From the NCBI GenBank assembly GCA_029717555.1, contig JAMDHS010000010.1, positions 248,001-312,000 of the forward strand: a stretch of DNA of 64,000 nt, written 5' to 3'. The translations under genes were made by a program, and so were the position numbers. A model generated the notes under the pieces. That model searched no databases. It worked only from the letters and a program-made list of their open reading frames with translations, and was not told the origin of the DNA. Shown in pieces: positions 24,301 to 38,061 of the stretch (position 1 is the first letter of the stretch; every line of letters starts with the position of its first letter). Source of the stretch: Peribolospora baueri. Taxonomy: Eukaryota > Basidiomycota > Peribolosporomycetes > Peribolosporales > Peribolosporaceae.

Positions 24301-24439
24301 ACTAGCACCACGGCCTCCGTTTTCCCTTGTCTAACATATGAGAATCAAAAAGTCCTTACCTACCGGCTGAAGAAGCCCAAACAGCAAGAGGCTCCGATGG
24401 AAGTAGCAGCGTTTCTGGACCTGATTGAGACGAGAATGC

Positions 24440-24594
24440 AATTGGGAGAAGAGTCCGAGTGAGCATCTCATTCGCTCGACAGCTTCGCGGTTCGAATCCT
24501 TCTGTTGGCAGACCATCCAACTGCAACAGCGACCTACCGGATTCGGGGGGCTCGCATTCTGGGGTCCCTGGTTCGAATCCTCCTGTTGGCAGAA
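24440..24594 (+). repeat. Two tRNA-like repeat modules in tandem (SINE-like)
   Basis: The block GGTTCGAATCCTNCTGTTGG followed by CAGA occurs twice, at about 24489-24513 and 24569-24593. GGTTCGAATCC is a perfect B box of the tRNA/RNA polymerase III type. The first copy has an A-box-like CCGAGTGAGC upstream. Neither copy can fold a T-stem or acceptor stem properly, so these are tRNA-derived remnants or a short SINE rather than tRNA genes. Similar sequence to a minus-strand module near 23.7 kb suggests a dispersed family. Confidence 0.45.
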
Positions 24595-25034
24595 AAATAA
24601 ATGGTGGACCTGCACGAGGCCTACGAGCCGGAATCACTTCTCTTCGTAGGCGCTCAGTCGACCGTTATCTAATACCTTTGCAGCACGTTGGACAGGCTCT
24701 CGTCTCCAGGCACCCCCAGCCTTAGGCGTGTAGCAGCTTATCATACATAAGGCTAGCCGTTGGTGGAAGCAGCGGAGAGAGCAAAGCGCGTGAGTGGTGT
24801 ATAAGTAACAGATCACAATCGAATAGAACGCATATAGTCGCGGCAAACCTCCTGCTTGAAGTGTTTTTCAAGTTACCGATACCTTTCTGCCGCACCAACG
24901 TGGGCCGGTTATCGGAGGAGAGCCGTCTTTTGCACTTTGCGCCTGCTCTGCCTTGGACTCGTCGTCGTTTTGCTGCTAAGCCGATAGGCTTGACTCAATC
25001 ATGTTAGGAAACGCAGGACCGCCAACACTAACCA

Positions 25035-26098
<1,064 letters not shown>

Positions 26099-26256
26099 TT
26101 CTGCCTACCTCGGACAAAATACCAGGATCTCGACCTGGCGAACGACCGACGCGGTAGGTATATGCGCTGGAATTGCCGTAAGACAGGAGGATCTGTGATG
26201 CCAGGCCCTTCAGAAATCATTGGCGTTGCCGAGATGAGACGGGTCATGACGAGGGG

Positions 26257-26504
26257 CTACGAGACATATCCATGTCCATAGCAAATTACGTTCTTGCACT
26301 GGCCGGACTGATCTCCCTGGCGTTTGACAAAGGTGCCGGTATCGGTCTCGCTGCGCTTGGGATGCCCGACGGCGGTTGCGACGAGAGCAATGATGGCGGC
26401 GACCTGGGAGGAGAAGGAAGAAAGTGGAGCAGAGCAGAACAAAGAAGAGAGGGGACGTGAGCGTCGTCGTCGAAGGGGCGAATGAGGAGAGTCGGCGCCT
26501 TCAT
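26257..26504 (-). CDS. Possible 64-residue secreted peptide precursor
   Basis: Tentative two-exon model: 26504-26457 (MKAPTLLIRPFDDDAH) and 26403-26257. The second exon begins with a hydrophobic run, VAAIIALVATAVG, then HPKRSETDTGTFVKR, and ends with a 20-residue tail containing two Cys (QCKNVICYG). Two Lys-Arg pairs would suit a Kex2-type protease. The donor (GTCCCC) is weak, and the charged first exon makes a poor signal peptide, so the true first exon may differ. No family recognised. Confidence 0.2.
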
Positions 26505-27294
26505 TTTGGAGAGCGACAGAGCCGTGGAGGATGGCGAAGGACGAGCGAGGGAGGGCTAGAGTACAGTGACAAGGGCAGGGGCTGTCGTGAGGAAGGAAAG
26601 AGGGAAGAAAAGGGCGGAGGACAACAGTCCTTTTAAGCCTTCTTCCCTACCCCCCATCGTCCACTCCTCGTCCTCCCTTCCGTCCTTCCTTGCACCTGGT
26701 CGGCTTCGACTTCGGCTTCGGTGGCCCGTGCGCGGGCGGACCCAAGGTGGTAGTGCCAATGGGCTGGCGAGGCGAGCGCTGAGGCCAGCCAATGCTAGTG
26801 GATGGGCGAGGAACGCCTGCGTCTCGGTCGGTCGGTCGTCAGGTAGGTCTAGTGGTCGCGTCGATAGCCCAACGAACGCGTTCCTGTCCGTCCGTCGTGT
26901 CGTCTCCGGTAGCGCAGCGCAGATGGGCGTGCCTGCTCGGGTCTGTCTCCAAAACGAGTGGTGAGACGATGGAAGAATGGCTTGGCGTCGACTGACTGCC
27001 TTGCTTCTTCCCCGCCTCGAGGCTGTGCCAAAGGTTCGCAATGCGGAGGACGACCGCAGCAGGAACGAACAAACAAACAGACGTGTGTCGGCGTCGGCGT
27101 CGGCGTCGTTGAAGCGAAGGCAAAGCCCGAGCGGAAAAGAAGCCCACTGGGCTCGAACAGCGCAACAGCTCACAACGCCGACTGGACTCCTGAAAAACCT
27201 GGGCCGTAATTGGACCGACCTCATTCTTAGACTGTAGGAGATGCAAGTTCCCGTCAAGATCGAACGAGATGGAAAGTTTGGTCAATATTGAGAT
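26505..27294. other. Intergenic region between the LYS1 remnant and the copia element
   Basis: Open frames up to 233 codons on the minus strand are Arg/Ser/Pro-rich and lack motifs. I looked here for the missing Lys1 N-terminal domain and did not see it. Confidence 0.45.
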
Positions 27295-30200
27295 CCGATA
27301 AGGTCGGACAGTTAGAGAACATAGACACCTGAGCGCTCCGAAGGAGAGTTGTCATGTCACCTGTCACGTGACTCTCTCTCTCTCGGAGAGATACTCCAAC
27401 ACATACAGGAACTGGAAAAGGACCTGGCCGCTCAGAAGAAGGAACTGGCCACTCTGAGGTGCTCGCAAGGGAACAGCAACGACAAGGACACCGGAAAACC
27501 GGAAAACCTGGACAAAGCGAAATCCAGGGTTTAACAACTATTGCCTCAAGTCCCAAAATTGCAAACAGGCAGCACCAGTTCCTACAACTGGTCCAACAGG
27601 CTGCAAGACATACTTGTCCAACTTCCGCATGCCTTCGATATTCTTACCGCCTCCTCCCCGGACTTCACCCCGGAGGCAAATACTACGACCACGACCTCGA
27701 CACATTCCTTGGCTTTGTTGTGCGTTTTACGTGCGACGACTCCAGGGGGGAAGGGAACGTGGCTAGCCTAATGTCCAAAGGCCACGAGCGGACCAGGGAC
27801 GTGGGGAGCCAACTGTACAAGGCCTTCAAGACGGCCTTCACCATGGGCGACGAAGCCAGGGCCCGACAAGTCAAATCCGAACTTCTCAACCTCACCCTGG
27901 ACGGCTCGTTAGCGGAAGTCGGGGGTAGGATTGATGAACTGGTGGAGATGGGTGCTAGGGCCGGAGTCACGATTACGGACAAGGAGCAACGCGACGCCCT
28001 CTTCACAGCATATTCCGAGGACGCAAGACTAGATGCTGCTGTCGCCGCGATGGAGACAAGCAGCAATCCGGACTACAAGACGTACTACGGGGTTATGCTC
28101 TTTCTTACCTCTCGGGACTCGCGAAGTCGTAACCGAATCGAGTCCCGCCGATCCGGGGCGAGGCTCACGTCCACCGATGACACCCCACGCCAAAGGGGAC
28201 ATCGCGGAAGTAGGAAGCCGCCCTCGGGCACCTGCAACTTTTGCCAGAGCCCGGACCACTGGACCAGGGATTGCGACCATCCCAACTTCGATCCGAGAGT
28301 CTGGAGGGCCGACGTCGAGAAGGGGGCTGGGAACTCCCGCAAGCCCACCCCTAGGAAGAGCTTTGACGAAGAACACGAAGGGCAAGCCCGTCCCCAAGGC
28401 TCGGAAGGTGTCTTCCGCGGGCAGCGGCTCCGAGGTCGGATCGGTGGACTATGGAGAGAGCGACGCCTGGAAAGAAGAGGACGTGAGCACGGTGACTTTT
28501 AGGAGGGAGACGGGACTGCGAACCAGGCTCTTGGGGACAAAGATGAAGAGTTGGAACCTGGACTCGGGAAGCACAACACATATGTGCTATGACCGCGGCT
28601 CCTTCCGCCATTTCAGGACCACTCGGGGCGAAGTTGAGCTGGCAAATGGCGTTACCGTGGCAATCGAAGGGATCGGCGAAGTCACCATCAAGTTCGTCGA
28701 TGCAAAACTGCTCACACAGACCATCACACTCCCGGACTGCTTATACGTCTCAGCCCTAGACGAAAACTTAATCTCGGTCGCCCGATTGGTCAAGTCTGGA
28801 TTCAAGATACTCATGGATAACCCATACGCCCGCATCACCCGTCCCGACTGGCCCATTATCCACCTCGCCATGCACAACTCTTGCTGGCGGGTCCTTCCCA
28901 GACAACAGGCCCTACGGGCTAAGACCTCCCCTCATCCCCCCCTCTTGGATCCTCAATCTGGCACGCCCGCTTGGGTCATGCTAGTCATGAACGAATTCGT
29001 CTCCTCACCTCTCTGGGCGTAGGCGTCCCACCGCACATCTCGCGCGGCACACATTTCTGCGAGGTCTGCACTCGATCCAAACACTCCGAGGCTAGCTTTC
29101 CTCATCGCATCACCCCCCGTGCTGCACGCCGCCTCCAACTCATCCACGTCGACCTCATAGGCCGGTCCGGGGGATGTGCCACAACCCCAAAGAGTATGTC
29201 CTCACTTTACGACGCCTCCCGCTTCGTATGGGCAATCCCACTCGAGAACAAAAGCTCTGCCTCCGCTCAACTCTGCAAGTGGGCCGCTACCGCCGAGGCG
29301 CACACGGGTAACCGCATCGGTACGATCCGATGCGATAACGGCAAAGAGTTCGTCAAGAAGGAAACTAAGGCCTGGACGGACCCGCAGGGGATACAATGGC
29401 AGATCACGGCCGTTGATACGAGTAAACAGAACGGCGTTGCTGAGAGGATGAACAGAACGCTCATGGCCACAACTCGTGCGCTTCTCAAGGATGCTGAGCT
29501 CGGGGACCAATATTGGAAGGAGGCCGTCACTACCGTGGCATACCTCATTAACCGTCTTCCTGCCCGGAAGCTCGGAAATAAGCTCCCCTATACCCGACGG
29601 TACAAGAAGAAACCCATCCTCTCCGGTCTCCGTCGCTTCGGATGCGTCGCTTACGCTCTCGCCAAGAATCCCGTCGGCAAACTCTCCGACCGCAGCATCC
29701 CTGGCGTCTTCCTGGGCTATGATGAATCCCGCGAGTCCTATCGGCTGTACACGCCCGGCTCTCGACCTGAATGGCGCTGGACCCGTGATGTGCAGTTCGA
29801 CGAGACCTCCAACTGGACGACACGGCCCGCTACTCGCGAGCGCATGCCGGATCAAGTCGTCTCCCTTGACTTCCTTGCGGCTGTAGGGGAGGACATTGCC
29901 GATGATATACCCGACAATGAAGACATGGAACAAGGGAACGACATCCTACCCAACGACCCTCTTCCGGACCTTCATGTCGACCAGCCCGATGCCCCCGCCG
30001 AACAACCCGAGCAACAGCCTGGCATGCAACGTGAGGAGAACGCCGCTCCCGGGCCTCACGCCGCTCCCGGGCCTCACGCCGCTCCCGAGCCTCACCCAGC
30101 CCCTCGGGAAAGGCCTACACCTTCCAGGGAGGTACCTCCCCCTCGCCTACCTGAGCCACCCCTGTCACACGCCCCGGACCGTTCCCGGCGCCCTCCCAGA

Positions 30201-32015
30201 CCATCGGCAAAGCTTCTGGAAAGCCAAGAAAGGGAGGTGATCCGACTTCGGAGTAAACAGAAGGTCGAAGAGCTCAAGGCCCGCCGAGAGTAAGCCCAAC
30301 GGGACCGAGAAGCCAACTTGGCCCACGAACGAAGGCTCAATCTCCGAAATCGGCAATCGGCGAAGAAGGCTGGAGACCCGGTCAAATGGAGCAACTCCCC
30401 TGGCGGAGAAGATGGACAACCTGTACCGCCGGAACTGGCCCTGAACTCCGAGCACGGTGAAAGGTGGTGCGAGGCCCTACAGAAGGAACTTGGCTCACTG
30501 AAGAAGAAGCGGACCTGGACCCCGGTTAAGCCACGGCCCAAGGGACGGAAGGTTATCCAACACAAGACCACCTTCATCCGGAAAATGGATGCTGACTACA
30601 AGCCCAACCGGTACAAGTGCCGAATAGTCGCAAAGGGGTTCACTCAACCCCACGGTCTCGACTACAACAAGACCAAGTCCGGAGTAGCTCGAGCCGAAGA
30701 GGCCCGCCTCTTCTTTTCCCTTGCCGCTCGGAACAACTGGGAACTTCACCAGTGCGATGCTGTCACAGCCTTCCTCAACGCCCAGCTCGAGGAAGAAATC
30801 TACATGTCCAACCCGGAGAAACCCGGTGGCTTCGTTCGACTGTTGAAAAAGCTTTATGGTCTGAAGCAATCACCTCGCGAATGGGAACGACATGTGTAGA
30901 CGACGATGGCCAACCTGGGATATCGGGCCTCAGAAGTATCTCCCTGCATCTTCATGAGGACGTCGTTTCCTCCTCCTCTCACCCAGCACCCGGACCATAG
31001 AGACGGCTAAGAAGGAACTCGGCGACCAGTTCGACATTACGGACGATGGAGAAGCCAAGCACTTCCTCGGCATGAAGATTGTCCGCGACCGCACGGAAGG
31101 GACCCTTCAGATCGACCAGACGGGTTACGCCGAATCCCTCTGCAAGGACATCAAGTCGACAGTAAGAGGTGGACTCCTCTCCCCACAACACCACTGACCA
31201 AATACGATGGTGAAGTCGACGAGAACCGGAGAGAAAAGTTCCTTAGGATCAACGGAGGACTCATGTGGCAGTATCCGGTCGTACTCTTGCGATCCAGGTT
31301 CGGTTGGCCGCCGTAGTCTGAGTCACAATGTCCAATGAGGCGGGAACGCTGAGGGCCGCCTTTCCCGTAGGTCAGAGTTGAGTTCCTCGTCTGATTGACG
31401 TAGGCCAACGTTTGCAGGAGAGCTCGTTCGTGTACTGGTCCCGGGTTGCGCGCGAAACGTCCGAGATGCTTGGTGGAAAACGACAGGTCTGGTCGCGAGC
31501 AGCCGGTCAAGCTTCTATCACCTCGGAGACCTCATCAGCTGGCGCAGTCAAACCCAAAAGTGTATTGCCCAGTCGACAGCTGAAGCCGAGTACGTCGCTG
31601 CTTCCGATGCCGCTAAGGAGGCAGCCTACCTCAAATCCCTCCTCCGTGAATTGGGATGGGATACACGACCTATCATCAGGTCCGACAATCAAGCTGCAAT
31701 CCGAGCCGCGGAAGATCCGCAGAATCACCAAAAATTCAAGCACGTCGATATCAAGTACCACTACATCCGACGAGCGGTGAAGAAACGGCACATTCGACTC
31801 CGCGAGATCCGAACGGGTAACAACACTGACGTCCTCACCAAGATCCCACAAAGGAAATGCTCTTCCGAGCACGCCACAAATCCAGGGTCCAAGACCACGG
31901 ACCCGTTGTCGTCACCAACCATCTGGGCAAACCGAAGTTAGACGGTCAAGATGGACATCGTGTAGAGGGAGGAGAGTTAGAGAATATAGATGTCATGTGA
32001 CCTGTCACGTGAGGA
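27295..32015 (+). mobile_element. Ty1/copia LTR retrotransposon (fossil, nearly full length, broken)
   Basis: A plus-strand Ty1/copia element of about 4.7 kb. Parts in order: gag with a CCHC zinc knuckle (CNFCQSPDHWTRDC near 28225), aspartic protease (WNLDSGSTTHM near 28555), integrase with its zinc motif and DDE core (about 29040-29800, including CDNGKEF and QNGVAERMNRTL), a Pro-rich linker, reverse transcriptase (about 30460-30900, with CRIVAKGFTQ and LYGLKQSPREW) and RNase H (to about 31860, with KHVDIKYHYIR). The order integrase before RT is that of copia. Both ends keep a short diverged direct repeat (GTTAGAGAA...TGTCATGT...CCTGTCACGTGA), the relics of LTRs. It is broken: a handful of breaks, most in the RT-RNase H part, which is also rearranged. 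The divergence of the LTR relics suggests considerable age. Confidence 0.88.
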
Positions 32016-32089
32016 AGATCTTTGTACCTAGGCCAGCACGAGGTCCATTGGTTCCTGTGATGGAACTACGACGAAGTATACCACTACGT

Positions 32090-34700
32090 CTAACTGGCTG
32101 CCTTGGTCATGACCTGGTGCCGCTCGCGCTCCTGGTCGGTGCGGGGGCGTGCGGCGGTCTGGCGGTTTGGGCAGGCCGCCGCGAACCGTGCAATATCACC
32201 ATTGATCGATAGCCACCAGCCGCGATAGCGAAGGACGCCGCCAAGGCCGGGGTGCCCGAGATGCCCGTAAGCCGAATGCATCCTCTCAATAAGGGCGTGT
32301 CGGAAAAGCGGGGGCACGTATTGCGCGAGCTCACCGTCGTCAATTTTCCGGCATAGGACTCCCACCTCGTTCACGGCATAGTGACCAGCGGCGTCGCGCA
32401 CTTCCTGATCGCCTGAGCCGCTCTCGCCTGGGAGCTGGCCCGAAGTGAGGGCGGCGACTGATGGCGTCGGACACCACATTGTCGTGCCCGCGCCGGTAGC
32501 GAATGTCGAGGTCGTACTCCGCGAACACATCTATCCACCTCCTAAGGCGCTTGGATGGCGCTTTAACCCGACTTCAAGTATTTGAGACTCTCGTGGTCGG
32601 TGAGAATGGTGACGTTCTCGACATATGGGCACCACACCCGTAGGGCATGCTTAACAGCGAGCAACTCCTTTTCATGGACCAGATAGTTGAGCTCGGCTGC
32701 GGTTAATTTGCGGCCATCATAAGCCACTGGGTGAAGCTTGTGGTCGGCGAGTGACTCCTGCAAGAGCACCATGCCAATGGCGAGGTCCGAGGCGTCGGTC
32801 TCGATGGTGAACGGTCGCTCGAGGTGCGGACTGGCGCCGCAGTGAGTGCGGCCTTGAGGTCCTGAAAGGCGCTCTCACACTGGGCGGTCCAGTGGATCGA
32901 CCAAATCGCTTCTTGCGCAAGTCGGCGTCGCCTTCCTTCAAGAGGTTGTGTAGCACCACTGCACAACGAACCAAGCTGGAGATGAAGCTGCGGTAGTAGG
33001 TCGCGAGGCCCAAGAACTGACGGACTTCGTGGACGTTCGTCGGACGGGGCCACTCGGCCAGCACCTTGACCTTTGCCGGCATCGGCTTGACGTGGCCACG
33101 GCCGACAATGTGGCCACAAAACTCGACCTCGGGCTGGGCAAAGACACACTTGTGTGGCTTTGCATAGAGCCGGTGGTCGTGGAGCAGCCGTAGAACGACC
33201 TTGGCATGCTCACGGTGGTCCTCGATTGTCCTTGAGTAGATGAGGATGTCATCAAGATACACAATGACGAACTTGTCAAGGTACGGCCGCAACATGCGAT
33301 TGACGATCGTCTGGAAAGCTGCTGGCGCATTCATCAACCCAAAGGGCATCACCAGGAACTCAAACTTGCCCTGTCGTGTGTTGAATGCGGTTTTGGGGAC
33401 ATCGGACGGCGCGAGGCGGATTTGCCAGTAGCCCGGCCTAAGGTCGATCTTTGTGTATATCGAGCGTGGCCAAGCTGGTCGATACAATCTTGGATGCGCG
33501 GGAGGGGATAGCCGTTCTTGGTCGTCTTGTCGTTGAGCACACGGTAATCGATGCACATGCGCCACGAGCCATCGGACTTGGCGATGAAAAGAACAGGAAA
33601 TCCCCATGGGCTTGAGGATTCACGAATCAGGCCAGCATCGAGGAGCGCCGCAATCTGCTTGGCCTGCTCCTTAAGCTGCACCGCCGTGAGACGGTAAGCA
33701 TTGATGTTGCGCGCGGCATGACTGCCTGTGTGGATGATCTCAGACGTCAACGTCCGTTCGCCTGGAATCTTCTCCGGCCGTTCGTCAAGCGGCAGCTGCT
33801 CCTGGAAGACAGATCTGAAGTCGCCCAGAAGAGTGTCAAGAGCCGTATCCCCGGTCTTGAAAAGGGGCGGCTGATCGGGGGCAGGGTCGTCGACTGAGGG
33901 CCGGATGACCATGAGGTAGGCGCCGGTCCCTGGCCTTCGCAATGCCTTCTGCGTCGACAAGAGATGGAGGAGCTGCCGTGAGTGCTCCCGGGGCCCCGGG
34001 GCCTCGATGGCAGGGACATGGTGGTGTGCCCCCGCGTTGTCCGTGATCCGGCAAGTGTGGTCACGGAATGAGAGTCGACAGTCGACTCGATCCATCCATG
34101 ACGCGCCGAGGATGACGTCGAAGTCGTGCAAGTCGAGGCGATCTGCCTCGACCTGGTCGGCATACGAACCGACACGGAGCGGGATGGAAACAGTACCAAA
34201 GACTGTCATAGCCGCCCCGTTTGGGAGCCGGATGTCGGCGTTGTCGACGGGTCGGGGTGCAACCGGAAGGCGAGCGCGCTCTACGAAACTCCTGCTTACG
34301 TAGACCTGCGACGCACCACAGTCGAACAAGGTGCGAGCGGCGAGGTCGGCGACGGACGCAGGGACGTAGGAAAGGTCGTGTTGGCTCTTATCACGAGCCG
34401 TGGCTAATAGGACGGAGAGCCGTAGGTCGTCCTCGTAGCCGGTCTGCCCAATCCGCTACTCATCGGACCGGGACTTCGAAGTCATCATCACTGAAACTTT
34501 TGAGTCAGACGGGGGATGGCCGCCGTCTGAGTGGCCGTGGTTCGACGACTGGTCGGACTCACGCCGCACGGGGGAAAGAACCGCATTGAGGGCTTGACGT
34601 CACTCCGGTTCTTGCAATCGCGGTACGAGTGGTCACTCTTCCTGCACCCGCCTGGAGTCGCCGCTCCCCTGGCGGTAGGAGTAGGACCTATTCACCTGCC
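32090..34700 (-). mobile_element. Ty3/gypsy LTR retrotransposon (fossil, partial)
   Basis: A minus-strand Ty3/gypsy pol region lying against the right end of the copia element. Parts from 34.7 kb downward: a degenerate gag zinc knuckle (CRKSDHSYRDC), aspartic protease-like segment ([11 protein letters not shown]), reverse transcriptase ([33 protein letters not shown]), RNase H ([23 protein letters not shown]) and the zinc-binding head of integrase (H-H-C-C type near 32160-32260). The integrase core, most of gag and both LTRs are not seen. It is broken, with several breaks. The abrupt end near 32.05 kb suggests that the copia insertion or a later rearrangement removed the rest. It looks old. 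Confidence 0.87.
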
Positions 34701-35433
34701 GACTGCCGGAATCAGGACTGATCGTAGGGCGGGTGACTAAGCTTACATGGTGACTTGCCCTTCCTCCCCACCCTGTCGGCACCGCGCGTAACCTTTCGTA
34801 GGAATCCTACTGACTAGCTGATCGTCGCAGCGCAGAGATGCAATCTGCTTTCTTCCGCAGGTCCAAGACTTCTCTGGGTGCGCACCATCCTATCTCCATC
34901 CCGTCCGGCCTGGGTCAAATCCCCCCGGCCACAGCCGGGGGTGCTCACTCACCACAAGTCGAGGATCAGCAGCCGCTGTTGCTGCGAACAGTGGAACTCG
35001 AAATATGACGCTACCGCGATGAGGAAAGTTCGATGCGTATTTGGTAACTCCGCAGGCATGGATCGCGTCGCCTTCCCCGATGACCAAAGCCGAATCCCTC
35101 CAAGCGCCGACGTGCAAAGAACCGCATAATGGAGGCTATGTTAAAGCGTGTAGGCTGAGAAGAAGGCGGAGGTACAGGAGACGGAGCACGTGGTATGATA
35201 CGAATGAAGCGGCGGACTCCAGGCGAAGGCGGCGTCCTCGAGCGACAGCTTGTCGGCGGAGAAAGTGGGTATCCTTGCAACAGTTAGAGGTAGAAAAATG
35301 CCTTGAGGTTGGCAAGGGAAGGAAGACGAGAACCGGGATGTACGTAAACCGGTCTGGCGACAAATACGAATACGAAGCAGCGCTGCAAAAGCAGTCACAA
35401 GAAAGGATCGAGACGAAGACAAGGCGAGGGCGG
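34701..35433. other. Region between gypsy remnant and the LRR gene
   Basis: No recognisable gene. Probably remnants of the gypsy 5' part followed by the 3'UTR of the LRR gene. Short open frames on both strands lack motifs. Confidence 0.5.
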
Positions 35434-38061
35434 TCACGCGCCAGCCTCGTCTGCTAACTTCTTGGCCTCCTCTTCATCTTTCCTCCTCCTCCTCTTCTTC
35501 TTCTTGCCTCCCTTCTTCTTGACCACTTGAGTGACCTCCGTAGTCACCGGCAGATCCCCTGGCTCATCTCTCTCCGCGCCAGATTGCTCCTCCCGATCGG
35601 CTAGGACATTATCGGGTTCATCTCGGCCACCGGTTGGAAGGGTCGCCATCGCCGCATTGCTTGTCCGCGCGACGTCGACGTCCCCATCACTCTGGTTGAT
35701 AACTCGAAGCCAGTTCTCGCCCACCTCGGCCCGCAAGGCCTCGATCCGCTTGCGAAACGCATCGCTCGAAGCCTTGTCACGGAGTCCCAAGCCTCTAGTG
35801 GTGGACTCGTCACCTGCTCCACGCTCTTCCGACGCGTTCGCCAGGTCTGCTGAAGACGAAGGCTCGAACAGAGAGGACGATACCCGAGCGCGCCTTGACG
35901 AGCTGACACCTGCTGGTCTCGTGCTCCTTTCAATGGGTCGTGAATCCGCAACTTGAGTAACGTCTCCTATTCGACTGTCAACTTCACCGCTCTTCCTATA
36001 TCGTAGTTGCGCTCCCGTCCCGACTGCCGCTTTTGAAGGGCTCGACGCGTCTTGCGATGGTCCAGCTGAGGGGCCGGCCAATTGTGATGTGTCTATCGGC
36101 CTCTGGTCCTCCGCCGTATCGCCATCTTGTCCGAGAGACAGCCGTTGTAGTAGGTTATCCGGCGCCGTGCTGCTCCCTGTCCCAGCCTTGGCGTCTACGT
36201 CCGACATGCCTGAGGGCTCCGTGCCGCTATCGCTAGACGCTCCCGCCGTCGCGGTATTGCCACTCAATTCGACGATGCGCTTGTTCCGTTTCTTGCGAAC
36301 CCCTGTGGCCCTTCGCCCCGTGCTCGATATACTTGCAGAACCGCTATCCTCTCCCGGCTTCGGAGAAGCAGCAGCGCGTCTCGAAGCTCCGTTCTTCCCC
36401 TCTTTCCGGGACGATGGTTGTGCGCTAGGGAGTTGTGGGGAATCGACGTGATTTACGGATCGATCTTGTGCTGCACCAGCTTCGGTGGCCGCGAGAGCGA
36501 TGGCGGCGGCGGCGCTGTCCTTGGAGTCCTTGTGCTTCGCAAGAGCGTCGGCAAGCTTGCCCCTCTCGAAAAACGACGGAACCGTGCCATCCAGCGAGAT
36601 GAGTTTGCCTTCCCTGGCAAAGTATCGCAGACACTTGATGCGATAACCAGCGTCGTGGACTGTGAAAGGGTTGCCGTCAACCCACACTTCCGTGATGCCG
36701 GGAAGCACGTCCAGTCGCCCAATTTCACCTGCGTCCTCGATGCGGTTGTGGCGGACGTCTAACCGCTCCAGCGCGAGCAGCCTCTCGAGTCCACAGATTT
36801 CGCAGAGCCTATTGTGGGAGATGTTCAGGACGCGTACGCTGACCAGGACGGCGAAAATGCCGAGGACGGACTCGATCATGTTGTCGGCGAGGTTGAGTGA
36901 GACAAGATTTGGCAGGTTGGCGAGAGCAGGTGGCACAGAAATGAGGAGGTTATTGCTGAGGTCGAGATGGGTGAGCGAGGTGAGATGGACCAAAGGTTCG
37001 GCAGGAATGAAAGCTATCCACAAAAAAAATAATAGACTACCGTAAGCACAATAAGCTTTGAAAGCATAGTTCTCAACGAGAACAACCTCTCACTGAGAGA
37101 ATTGTCGGACAGGTTCAAATATCTTAAGAAGTGCCATTTCAGCCGAGATAGTGAAGGTGACGGTGAGGACGTGGACGTGGGCTCGCGCTCTTCCTCGATG
37201 GCCTCTTCCCGGGTTGACTTTACTGCTCCACAAGCGTTTTGCTCCTTGTTCCGCCTTTTCTCGTCCTGAAGGACAAGGTCCACAAGAAGGTCTTGGAGGT
37301 CCTCGATGCCGCTCCTAGCCATGCTCAAGCTGCGAAGCTGCTCGGAAAGCATGTCCCAACCGAGGAACATGCGAGGATCAAGGTCCTCGAGCTCAAGCAC
37401 TTGAAGATTCTTGAAGGCGTACAAAGGTACGGCACTCTCACCAGGGCAGTCTTCAAAATCGGCGACGAGGCTCGCCGTCCTCTGGTGCAGGCGGAGGGCA
37501 GGGATTTTTGTAAAGGCGCTATAGAGGTATTTCAGGTCCTGTTCGGGCTTTGGAGGGTCAGGTGAGCCCCACCAGCCAGAGCCAAGTGAGAAGGTGGAGG
37601 AGACTGCGGAGAGGGTGGAGCGAAAAGAGTTGACCGAGATGGTATCATCGCGATCTTTAGCCGATAAGAGCGCGAGGTAGCTCATTGGCCGCGCAGCTCC
37701 ATGATTTCGAACGTCCAGCCGACCCACGGCAATCCCGATCCCCTCAAATCGGATGAGCAGGTAATATAGGTGATGTGGATCTAGTCGCAGGACCATCGGC
37801 TTGGGACGGTGACTGCTTCCTCCTCCAAGTCCCACCCATGCCGCTGGCGCCGTCCAGAGCGCCATGATGCTGGCACCGGACTGCAGCTGTCTCCTGCCCA
37901 CATCTCCTAGCCTAAGCTCATGAAGACGAATAAACTTGGAAAACTCGCGGACGTAGTCGTCGCCCGTCTTGGCCTGTGAAACCAGCAAGCCGGGTGGTCG
38001 GTCAGATGGGCATCCTCCGGCCATCAGGCTTCTTGTAGCTGCTCACCGGCAAGTTGTCCAT
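35434..38061 (-). CDS. Leucine-rich-repeat protein with basic C-terminus
   Basis: Three exons (38061-38047, 37973-37094, 37013-35434) give 824 residues. The 15-nt first exon encodes MDNLP; the second intron (donor GTGAGAGG) was chosen because it restores the LRR ladder. The first 280 residues hold a conserved non-repeat domain (LRLGDVGRRQLQSGASIMAL, LRLDPHHLYYLLIRFEGIGI). LRRs follow: LRYLNLSDNSL, LTHLDLSNNLLISVPPAL, LVSLNLADNMI, VRVLNISHNRL, LERLDVRHNRIEDAG, ending in the cap WVDGNPFT. About 400 disordered Ser-rich residues come next, then a Lys/Arg-rich tail (KKKGGKKKKRRRRK). The layout recalls STK11IP/LIP1-type LRR scaffolds, but this is only a resemblance. It is head-to-head with the complex I gene, 249 bases apart. 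Confidence 0.82.

Noticed and set aside
24440-24594. Functional tRNA genes
   Set aside because: The B boxes are perfect, but T-stem and acceptor stem do not pair and no anticodon arm can be drawn, so I list them only as tRNA-like repeats.
26556-27257. 233-codon minus-strand frame upstream of the LYS1 remnant
   Set aside because: Checked as a possible Lys1 N-terminal domain; none of the family motifs occur, and composition is that of a shadow frame.
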